Of a DNA stretch of 19,020 nt, positions 1 to 6,826 are shown piece after piece. This DNA is from JBBECJ01 sp041751795 (lineage in GTDB: Bacteria; Chloroflexota; Chloroflexia; Thermomicrobiales; CFX8). The stretch covers positions 1 to 19,020 of the forward strand of contig JBGSWU010000086.1 of NCBI GenBank assembly GCA_041751795.1. The letters run 5' to 3'. The notes under the pieces were generated by a model. The model did no database searches. It worked only from the letters and a program-made list of their open reading frames with translations, and was not told where the DNA came from. The stretch's first letter is position 1. Each line of letters starts with the position of its first letter. Made by a program: the position numbers and the translations under genes.

Positions 1-992
1 TCAAGCCGGTATTCCTGGACATCGGCTGGCAAGGCGTAGAAGTCAGAGACTTCCGCCTGGTACATGGCGTACCAGTTCGTCGCACCAGCGCGGTACTTAT
101 CGAACGCGGACGGTGGGAACGACGCTTCTCCAGCGCTGACCGGGGCAGGGAGTTCGCTGCCGGTCAGTGCCTGGTATGCCTCGTAGACGTCGGAGACGAG
201 ACGGACCTGGACGCCGTGCTGCTGGCCGACCTGAACGAGGTCGACCGACTGGCCGAGGGCATAGTCGTAATCGTAGCGTTGGCCGCCTGGGACAAGAACG
301 GTCGTCTTGCCGGCTGCAGCAGCGCCTTCGATTTTGTGGGGGATACCACCGACCGGGCCGATCGTCCCATCCGGGTTGATCGTACCGGTCATCGTCACCG
401 TCGGGTCGACTTCGTCACCGAGGTATCCGGCGAGGACGGCGATCGTCATCAGCGCGCCGGCAGACGGACCGTCAATCCGTCCGGCAACGTCAAAGGAGAA
501 CTCATAATTGGACGGGTCGTTGCCGATCAGCAGTGAGGCAGTGATGACGGCCATCCAGCCGGCAGCTCGCCACTGTGGGCCGGAGCCACCGACTTCTGAC
601 TCGAAGAAGCCGACGCGGAGATCCTGGCCTTCTTTCGACTCCACTGACACGACAACCTGGCTGGTGCCACCCTGGACGGACTGGCCGTCGCTGGCGAACC
701 AGAGCGCGTCAACGGCAATTGGATCGCCGGAAGCACCCTGCTCGACGGTTGCCGTTGGTTCGGGGCTGGCTGCCGTCGTCGGCGTCGGCGCAATCGGTCG
801 TGGCGTTGACGCCGAGCCAGCCGTCGTTGGCGTTGCGTCGTCGTCGTCGCCTGTTCCGGATGTCGCGGTTACCGTGGCCTTGTCGTCGCCGCTGTCATCA
901 TCATCGTCGCCACCACCACCACAGGCGGCGAGCATTGATACGAGCAGCATCAGGACCATGACCAACGACAGGCGTGTCAACACCTTGTTCAT
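1..992 (-). CDS. Lipoprotein with Lon-type (S16) protease domain, partial
   Basis: The open frame begins at ATG 992-990 and runs off the left edge; 330 codons are visible with no stop. GAGGAG lies 4 nt upstream of the ATG. Residues 1-23 are a signal peptide ending in the lipobox LAAC (Cys24), so the protein should be lipid-anchored outside the cytoplasm. Residues 25-90 are a low-complexity linker: an Asp-rich stretch, then Thr/Pro/Ala. Residues 90-260 match the Lon proteolytic domain: DGPSAG places the nucleophile at Ser177, and GGIPHKIEGA places the lysine at Lys220. The 43-residue Ser-Lys spacing is the same as in E. coli Lon (S679/K722). There is no AAA+ domain, and no PDZ domain is visible in this part. 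It is therefore probably an ATP-independent, cell-surface Lon-like peptidase, loosely comparable to YlbL-type proteins. Substrate unknown. The C-terminus lies outside the window. Confidence 0.88.
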   Translation of the reverse strand, partial: MNKVLTRLSLVMVLMLLVSMLAACGGGGDDDDDSGDDKATVTATSGTGDDDDATPTTAGSASTPRPIAPTPTTAASPEPTATVEQGASGDPIAVDALWFASDGQSVQGGTSQVVVSVESKEGQDLRVGFFESEVGGSGPQWRAAGWMAVITASLLIGNDPSNYEFSFDVAGRIDGPSAGALMTIAVLAGYLGDEVDPTVTMTGTINPDGTIGPVGGIPHKIEGAAAAGKTTVLVPGGQRYDYDYALGQSVDLVQVGQQHGVQVRLVSDVYEAYQALTGSELPAPVSAGEASFPPSAFDKYRAGATNWYAMYQAEVSDFYALPADVQEYRL

Positions 993-1444
993 TGCTCTCC
1001 TCATTCTGGGTGAGAAATATGTACCTGGGCCGAGTTGGATCACTGCTCAACAGTGTAGCAGTTCCAAACATGACTGACTCTTGAGATCCGCGCGCCATTG
1101 CGCTGATGAGCGTTCCCCTGAGTGACCTCCTCCGAGTTCACTGTATCCGAACCCCCGCAGGACTCGACACGGCCATCCCCGTCCGGGTCGGTCCATGCTG
1201 CCGCGTTGCTCATAAACACCGCCGGGCCCGACAGCGTTCTGCTCTCCACCATGCGGTATGCATAGCTGAACAGTTTGAGCATACGAAGCATTATGTCGGT
1301 GCGTATCGTTCGACAGTTCCAATCTTACCTGTCCATTCGGACAGGGTAAAGCCTATGTGCATGCGGCTTGCGGAAACATAGCGCAATACAGAAGGATTGG
1401 GCGAGCCGTCCATTTTCGTGTGTATTCCAAATGAAGGAGGTCTG
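993..1444. other. Divergent intergenic region between Lon-like lipoprotein and GH15 gene
   Basis: This 452-bp gap separates two divergently transcribed genes and must hold both promoters. Short ORFs exist on both strands (for example around 1106-1381 plus and 1040-1291 minus). Their products are Arg/His-rich or lack any recognisable domain, and they have no convincing ribosome-binding site, so I do not call them. Two inverted repeats are visible: ACTGCT/AGCAGT at 1042-1062 (9-nt spacer) and a stronger one at 1325-1349, listed separately. No convincing sigma-70 hexamer pair was found. Confidence 0.6.
1325..1349. repeat. Inverted repeat upstream of GH15 gene, possible operator
   Basis: The arms TTACC-TGTCC and GGACAGGGTAA pair around a 4-nt ATTC spacer with one bulged base; the core CCTGTCC/GGACAGG is perfect. 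It lies about 95 bp before the GH15 start codon, a plausible place for an operator dyad or a leader hairpin. No run of T follows, so it is unlikely to be an intrinsic terminator. Confidence 0.35.
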
Positions 1445-3370
1445 ATGCCACGGCCGATCAGTCACGAGCGTGATAGCGCCGGTTATCTGCCGATCGAAGG
1501 TTATGGTGCGATCGGAAACGGCCGAACGATCGCGCTTGTCGGTGCCGATGGCTCGATCGATTGGTGCCCATTTTCACGTATCGACCGTGCGTCAGTGTTC
1601 GCCAGAATCCTCGATGCCGACCGCGGCGGTTACTGGCAGATCGTTCCTGATGAACCGTGGACAGCGACACGTTCCTACCTCGACGACACGAACATTCTTG
1701 TGACAACGTTCACGACCGAACACGGCGAAGTCGAACTTATCGACCTGATGCCTTCGATCGCCTTTGGCTCCGATCTCGGATATTCAAAGCGGCTCTGGGA
1801 CGGTATCCTGCTGCGGATCGTTCGGGGTACTCGCGGGGCCGTGCCGATGCGACAGGAGATTCGCCCCGGCTTCAACTATGGTCTCGAGAGCACGAAGGTT
1901 GAGGTGATCCCCGGACGGGGCGCGCTCCTCTCGGGCGACACCGCCGCGCTGCGCGTCATCCTTTCCGCTGAGATGACGGCAGTCGAGGACGGCGTTGTCG
2001 CGACCTGGGTCGCCACGGAGGGTGATGAGTGTTTCGCCTCGGCTAGCTACCATGGCCTCGGGGCCGTCGTCTGGGCCGACTTGCCGGATGCTGAGGCTCG
2101 CGACCTCTATATCCGCGAAGTCGAAGGCTGGCAGCGCTGGATGGCGCGTTGTACATATGATGGACCGTATCCGGAGTACGTTCGGCGCAGTGCGCTGATC
2201 CTGAAACTGCTCGATTACCTGCCAAGCGGTGCGATGGCGGCAGCAGCAACGACGTCACTACCGGAAAAACTGGGTGGCGTCCGCAACTGGGATTACCGCT
2301 ATGCGTGGATCCGTGACACCTCCTTCGCGATCCACGCGCTGAACTCGATCGGCTTTCGCGACGAGGCGGAAGGCTTCCTCCAGTGGGTGATCGATGTCAC
2401 GAATGACGATCCAACGGCGCTTCAGATCATGTACCGCGTCGATGGTGGCAGCGACCTGGCCGAGGTTGAACTGGATCACATGTCCGGATACAAGGGGTCG
2501 CAACCAGTTCGCGTCGGCAATGGTGCCCACGACCAGGCTCAACTCGACCGTTTCGGCGAGATCATCGACGCCGCATGGACCCACCGGCGTTTTGGCGGCG
2601 TCGTCAACGGAGCGTTGTGGGAGTACATCTGCGAGGTCGTCGAACTGATCTTCGAACGCTGGCGACACGTCGATTCCGGAATCTGGGAAGTGCGTTCCGA
2701 GCCGCGGCGGATGACCTATTCCAACGTCATGTGCTGGGTCGGAATCGATCGCGCGATCCGGCTGGCCGAGGTAGACGAGCGCGAGGCACCGCTCGAACGC
2801 TGGCGGGCGCTTCGCGACGAGATTCGTGCCGAAATCATGCAACTCGGCGTTGCGCCGGGTGGCTACTTCAGCCAGGGGTTCGGCGATGACATCCTCGACG
2901 CCTCGGCACTGGCCTTCCCATTACGTAACTTCGTTCCCGTTGACCACCCGGTCATGCAGCGAACGATCGACGAGGTCAAACGCCAGTTGACGGAGGACGG
3001 ACTCGTTGGCCGCTATGTCGTCCGTGACGATGGAGACAACATCGATGGCCTGCCCGGGAACGAGGGGCATTTTCTGCTGTGTTCCTGCTGGCTGATCGAT
3101 TGCCTGACTGGCCTCGGCGAACTGGAACGCGCGACCGAACTGCTGGAAAAGCTCCTCGACCGAGCCAACGATCTTGGCCTCTACGCCGAAGAGGTCGATG
3201 CGGAGAGCGGAGCGTTTCTCGGCAACTTCCCGCAGGCGTTCTCGCACCTCGGATTGATCAACACGATCGTCAACCTTGCTCGCGCCCAGGGTGATCTCGC
3301 CCATGCTCCGGATGCCCATTACGATGACATCACCGGGGCGATGCGGGCTGGCACGGTTCACACGTCGTGA
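1445..3370 (+). CDS. Glycoside hydrolase family 15 (glucoamylase/trehalase-type)
   Basis: Predicted 641-residue retaining-length GH15 enzyme hydrolysing terminal alpha-glucosidic bonds by inversion. I chose ATG 1445 because AAGGAGG lies 4 nt upstream; an in-frame TTG at 1397 would add 16 residues. The N-terminal beta-sandwich region (about 1-250) begins with IEGYGAIGNGRTIALVG and GSIDW, as in the mycobacterial trehalase-like branch. The (alpha/alpha)6 barrel follows: VRNWDYRYAWIRD near 278-290, SGIWEVRSEPR with the probable general acid Glu415, and AEEVD with the probable base Glu582 or Glu583 just before GNFPQAFSHLGL, a hallmark of the group. No signal peptide is seen, so the enzyme is probably cytoplasmic and may act on trehalose, maltooligosaccharides or glycogen fragments. 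Sequence alone does not settle the substrate. Its stop overlaps the next start (TGATG), implying translational coupling. Confidence 0.92.
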   Translation: MPRPISHERDSAGYLPIEGYGAIGNGRTIALVGADGSIDWCPFSRIDRASVFARILDADRGGYWQIVPDEPWTATRSYLDDTNILVTTFTTEHGEVELIDLMPSIAFGSDLGYSKRLWDGILLRIVRGTRGAVPMRQEIRPGFNYGLESTKVEVIPGRGALLSGDTAALRVILSAEMTAVEDGVVATWVATEGDECFASASYHGLGAVVWADLPDAEARDLYIREVEGWQRWMARCTYDGPYPEYVRRSALILKLLDYLPSGAMAAAATTSLPEKLGGVRNWDYRYAWIRDTSFAIHALNSIGFRDEAEGFLQWVIDVTNDDPTALQIMYRVDGGSDLAEVELDHMSGYKGSQPVRVGNGAHDQAQLDRFGEIIDAAWTHRRFGGVVNGALWEYICEVVELIFERWRHVDSGIWEVRSEPRRMTYSNVMCWVGIDRAIRLAEVDEREAPLERWRALRDEIRAEIMQLGVAPGGYFSQGFGDDILDASALAFPLRNFVPVDHPVMQRTIDEVKRQLTEDGLVGRYVVRDDGDNIDGLPGNEGHFLLCSCWLIDCLTGLGELERATELLEKLLDRANDLGLYAEEVDAESGAFLGNFPQAFSHLGLINTIVNLARAQGDLAHAPDAHYDDITGAMRAGTVHTS

Positions 3371-4095
3371 TGCTTGCCTCTGTATTGAAGCGTGTCGGAA
3401 TCGTAGTCATCGGGACGCTGCTGTTGATCGGCCTTGCCTGTGTGGGTAATTCGAATGCAGATACAACATCGGTGATTGTTGCATCGACCTTCACTCCACG
3501 ACCGGAGGTCGAGATGCCGTTGACGACACCGACGGATGTCGTGGGAAGCCCAACCGTCTTTACTCCACAGCCCGTCGGGACACGCGAGCCGACGCCAACA
3601 CCCGGGCCGAACGAGATTCGTCCGCCAGAGCTGATTCTCGTGACGCCAGCGGGTCGGTCAGTTGGCCTTGTCTCATCGAACGCGTGGTACGACCCTGAAA
3701 CGGAGACATTTAGTGGGTTCGAGTTTTCCGGGCAGCGGATCCTGGCGATCAATCCGATTGCGTGGCCGGTGGACGCCGAAGTTCGCTTTGAACTGCAGGA
3801 ATCTCCGATCCCGGTTGGTGCAACCGAAATCGTGTTCTACTTGTACGACGAGAACACCGCCACACCACTGAATCCGCAAGGTCAGGTGATTGGGTCCGAT
3901 CCCGCCTTCGTCAAGCGGGCTAATCCCGTGGCGGAACTCGATCTCCCAGGCGAGCCGTTGTCGGTTGAAGCACCGGTTCCAGTTGGGACATACATCGTTG
4001 AAGTGGCGATCCACTGGCCGGTCTCGGCTGAGATCGCGCAACAGTTGCCGGAAGAGGCGAAGACGCAGTACGTGTTTGTTGTCGTGGTCACGTAG
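3370..4095 (+). CDS. Putative lipoprotein with Thr/Pro-rich linker, unknown function
   Basis: 241 residues from ATG 3370, whose A is the last base of the upstream TGA stop; a GTG at 3367 would add one residue. There is no Shine-Dalgarno, so translation is probably coupled to the GH15 gene. Residues 1-24 are a basic start plus hydrophobic stretch ending LIGLAC. This is an imperfect lipobox, because Gly occupies the -3 position, so either lipidation or a plain N-terminal anchor is possible. A linker rich in TPTP/TPRP-type repeats follows to about residue 85. The remaining 155 residues are predicted beta-rich, with several alternating hydrophobic strands and a C-terminus ending YVFVVVVT, suggesting an immunoglobulin-like extracellular domain. 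I recognise no family. Linkage to GH15 suggests co-expression but does not define a function. Confidence 0.75.
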   Translation: MLASVLKRVGIVVIGTLLLIGLACVGNSNADTTSVIVASTFTPRPEVEMPLTTPTDVVGSPTVFTPQPVGTREPTPTPGPNEIRPPELILVTPAGRSVGLVSSNAWYDPETETFSGFEFSGQRILAINPIAWPVDAEVRFELQESPIPVGATEIVFYLYDENTATPLNPQGQVIGSDPAFVKRANPVAELDLPGEPLSVEAPVPVGTYIVEVAIHWPVSAEIAQQLPEEAKTQYVFVVVVT

Positions 4096-4111
4096 GTGCA
4101 GAGTGGAGGTA

Positions 4112-4133
4112 GGGCCGAGAACGAGCCCGGCCC
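4112..4133. terminator. Weak hairpin between convergent genes
   Basis: GGGCCG and CGGCCC (6-bp stem, 10-nt loop) lie 17 bp after the lipoprotein stop, in the 98-bp gap between convergent transcription units. There is no T-run on either side, so this is a candidate bidirectional transcription end rather than a textbook intrinsic terminator. Confidence 0.35.
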
Positions 4134-4193
4134 ATCCAGTTGTCAGGAATAGTACGGAGACGCATTGGTGGTGAACGAGCGTAGTGCGGAACG

Positions 4194-4394
4194 TTATCGA
4201 TTGCGAACCCAGACAATACATCCGGCAGCAAACGTGCCGACGGCGAGGATCAACAGTAGCCATGACCAGACGGCATTACCGGTCGTGTTGCTGTCCCGGC
4301 TCGCGTTCGCGAGGACGAACACTCCGACGAGAAGAATCGGCGCGAACAGCATCGCGGCACAGCCCATATCAGTGCGATTTCGTCGATTGTTCAC
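4194..4394 (-). CDS. Small two-helix membrane protein downstream of ftsH
   Basis: A 66-residue ORF starting at GTG 4394-4392, 11 bp after the ftsH stop and on the same strand, so probably co-transcribed with it. It has two clear hydrophobic segments: about residues 12-31 (around MLFAPILLVGVFVLA) and about 42-61 (around LLLILAVGTFAAG). They are joined by a short polar loop containing RDSNTTGN, and the C-terminus is basic (VWVRNR). The spacing of charges and hydrophobic residues looks like a real membrane hairpin rather than a shadow frame. No strong Shine-Dalgarno precedes the GTG, so expression may depend on coupling to ftsH; an in-frame ATG nine codons in is an alternative start. Family not recognised. 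A modulator or partner of FtsH is only a guess from position. Confidence 0.55.
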   Translation of the reverse strand: MNNRRNRTDMGCAAMLFAPILLVGVFVLANASRDSNTTGNAVWSWLLLILAVGTFAAGCIVWVRNR

Positions 4395-4405
4395 GCTCAG
4401 CGGAG

Positions 4406-6424
4406 CTACCCATCTCCCATTGCGGCGGCCAGCGGTGCGTCTTCGGTGAAACGGTTGCGGGTCAGGCCGGTTGCTTCCAGCATCTGATCGAGGTTGAGCG
4501 ACTCTGCGCGCAACAGCGCCTGTGTCAGGGATTCGAGACGATGTCGGTTGAGCATGAGGAGGTCAAGGGCAGTGGAATAGGACTCGTCGATGATCCGGCG
4601 AGTGGCTTCGTCGACGCGGCGGGCGGTTTCCTCGGAGAAGGCGTTGGTCCCACCGTTCGGGCCGGTGTTGAGGAAGTCGCCCGACTCACGTGAGTCGATC
4701 GCCAGTAGGCCAACTTCGGGGCTCATCCCCCAGCGGGTGACCATGGCCCGGGCGAGTTCAGTGACCTGTTTGATGTCATTTTCAGCGCCAGTTGTGCTCG
4801 AACCGTAAATGATCTGCTCGGCGGCGCGTCCGCCGAGGGTCGAGACGAGCCGGGCGCGGATGTACGCCTCGTTGTAGTTGTAACGGTCGGCATCGGGCAC
4901 AGACAGCGTGACACCAAGCGCCTGGCCGCGTGGGACGACGGTGACACGTCGGACCGGGTCGCTGTCTGGTTGGAGTAGACCGATCAGCGCGTGACCGGCT
5001 TCGTGATAGGCGACGCGTTCGCGATCGTCGGCGGACATCGCCAACCGTCGCTCGGCACCGAGCGCGATTTTTTCCAGCGCATCGGAGAAATCGACCTGAC
5101 TGACGCTGTCGCGGCCACGGCGGGCTGCGGTCAGCGCGGCTTCATTAACGAGGTTCCGAAGTTCGGCACCAACGAGCCCGGACGATTCACCGGCGACAGC
5201 GTCCAGATCGACATCCAGCGCCAGCGGCACTCCGCGGGTGTGGACACCGAGGATCGCCGCACGACCGTTCTTGTCGGGCGGCAGGACCGTTACCCGGCGG
5301 TCGAAGCGACCCGGGCGCAGGAGTGCTGGATCGAGGACATCAGCGCGGTTGGTTGCGGCGATGACGATGACGGATTCGAGCGCGGCGAATCCATCCATTT
5401 CAACGAGGATCTGGTTGAGCGTTTGTTCCCGTTCCGCGCTGCCGCCTTGTGCTGGCATGCTGCCGCGCTTGCCGCCGATCGCGTCGAGTTCGTCGATGAA
5501 GATGATCGCTGGCGCAACTTCGCGAGCCTGCTTGAAGAGATCACGGACGCGGGACGCGCCGACACCGACGACCATCTCAATGAACTCCGATCCGCTCATT
5601 GAGAAGAACGGGACGTGTGCTTCACCGGCGACGGCCCTTGCCAGCAGTGTTTTTCCGGTGCCTGGTGGCCCGATCAGGAGGACGCCATGTGGGATCGTAC
5701 CGCCGAGACGCTGGTACTTGGTCGGGTTTCTGAGAAAGTCGACGACCTCAACCAGTTCGGCCTCAACCTCGTCGATCCCGGCGACGTCGGCGAAGGTGAT
5801 CGGTGTGTGACCGGCGACGGCTGAGTCGTAGCGGGTCGCACGACTTCGGCCCATTGAGAACATTCCGCCGACAGCGCCACCGAGCGCTTTCCCTGAAAAC
5901 CAGATAATCGCACCAACCATCAGGATCGCTGGGCCGAATCCGATGAGCAGGCGCGTCATCAGCGAGCGTTCCTGCTCGAATGGTTCGGCGTCGATCGTCA
6001 CGCCGCTGTCGATCAGGAAGGGTTCGAGCGTTCGCTCGTCAACAAAGGATGGCAGCGTTGTTTGAAATTCCGTGTAGGTGCGAGCGTCCGTGGCCGCGTC
6101 GTCTTCTGGATCGGGAATCGCCTGCGTCAATTCACCCTGGATGTCGTCCTTGTGGCTCGTGACGCGGACGACATTGCCAGCCTCGACCTGTTCTCGGAAG
6201 TCCGTGTAGGTGATCGTCACCCTGTCGCTACTGGGCGGAAACAGCATCGAGACGAGGACCCAGTTTGCGACCGCCAACGCGATGATCAGGAACCAGAAGC
6301 GAGGTGAGCGGATTCGTTCGCGCAAGGGAGGTTGATCCGCGTCTTTCCCGAAGCGTCGGCTTGATGAGGAAAACCTCAATCCGCGGCGCTTTGATTCCCG
6401 ACGTTTATCGTGCTGATCGCTCAT
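4406..6424 (-). CDS. ftsH: ATP-dependent zinc metalloprotease FtsH
   Basis: 672 residues from ATG 6424-6422, preceded by GGAGGA 4 nt upstream; an in-frame ATG at 6466 would add 14 residues without a comparable site. FtsH is a membrane-anchored hexameric AAA+ protease that extracts and degrades membrane and short-lived cytoplasmic proteins. Order: basic cytoplasmic N-terminus (1-40); TM1 about 41-62; extracytoplasmic domain about 63-155; TM2 about 159-178; AAA+ domain with Walker A GPPGTGKT (252-259), Walker B IIFIDE (307-312) and second region of homology ATNRADVLDPALLRPGRFDR (357-376); and an M41 peptidase domain with HEAGH (474-478) and the expected third zinc ligand Asp550 in TGAENDI. All catalytic residues are present. 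The pore loop reads MVVGVGASR, with Val285 where most FtsH proteins have Phe. The basic N-terminal extension is longer than usual. Confidence 0.96.
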   Translation of the reverse strand: MSDQHDKRRESKRRGLRFSSSSRRFGKDADQPPLRERIRSPRFWFLIIALAVANWVLVSMLFPPSSDRVTITYTDFREQVEAGNVVRVTSHKDDIQGELTQAIPDPEDDAATDARTYTEFQTTLPSFVDERTLEPFLIDSGVTIDAEPFEQERSLMTRLLIGFGPAILMVGAIIWFSGKALGGAVGGMFSMGRSRATRYDSAVAGHTPITFADVAGIDEVEAELVEVVDFLRNPTKYQRLGGTIPHGVLLIGPPGTGKTLLARAVAGEAHVPFFSMSGSEFIEMVVGVGASRVRDLFKQAREVAPAIIFIDELDAIGGKRGSMPAQGGSAEREQTLNQILVEMDGFAALESVIVIAATNRADVLDPALLRPGRFDRRVTVLPPDKNGRAAILGVHTRGVPLALDVDLDAVAGESSGLVGAELRNLVNEAALTAARRGRDSVSQVDFSDALEKIALGAERRLAMSADDRERVAYHEAGHALIGLLQPDSDPVRRVTVVPRGQALGVTLSVPDADRYNYNEAYIRARLVSTLGGRAAEQIIYGSSTTGAENDIKQVTELARAMVTRWGMSPEVGLLAIDSRESGDFLNTGPNGGTNAFSEETARRVDEATRRIIDESYSTALDLLMLNRHRLESLTQALLRAESLNLDQMLEATGLTRNRFTEDAPLAAAMGDG

Positions 6425-6826
6425 CGGATCCTCCAAGGGCATCAGCCCCCGATTCGGTATGTTCATCGTTGTTCAATTGTATGAGTCGTTGTTGAAGCCA
6501 GCCGCTCGATCGTCGTTCGCACCCGCTGACGGCGTTCCACCGAATGTTGCCACTCAGTCCACCCACTATATCCAAAGAGGTTTCGATTCACGCCGGGACT
6601 CCGGTACTTTTTTCTGGATTGTAGGCGTCAACGACCGGTGTGAGAATACGCAATACCTGCGTCTCGCCACCGCAATTTCTACGGATGAGCGGGCATTGGG
6701 TATCGGTGCGGTCCGTCGCAGTCTCCTGTTTCAGTCGACATCTTCTGGCGACGCAGGCAGCGGCATCGTGCAGTGACCTGCTATTCTCGCTTGATACTGT
6801 AGGGATGAGGGCGAGAGGTGGGTGTC
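6425..6826. other. Divergent intergenic region between ftsH and dehydratase gene
   Basis: 402 bp between divergent starts. On the minus strand, TATAGT (6570-6565) could be an ftsH -10 box, but no good -35 lies at the right distance. On the plus strand, GATACT near 6792 could be a -10 for the dehydratase gene, again with a poor -35. I saw no CIRCE-like dyad or riboswitch-like structure. The ORFs overlapping this stretch lack recognisable domains. Confidence 0.5.

Noticed and set aside
1040..1322. Minus-strand ORFs of 83-91 codons upstream of the Lon-like gene, one with DPDGDGRV resembling an EF-hand loop
   Set aside because: Only one partial loop-like match, no second EF-hand, no ribosome-binding site, and two overlapping frames of similar length. 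Probably chance openness in GC-rich DNA.
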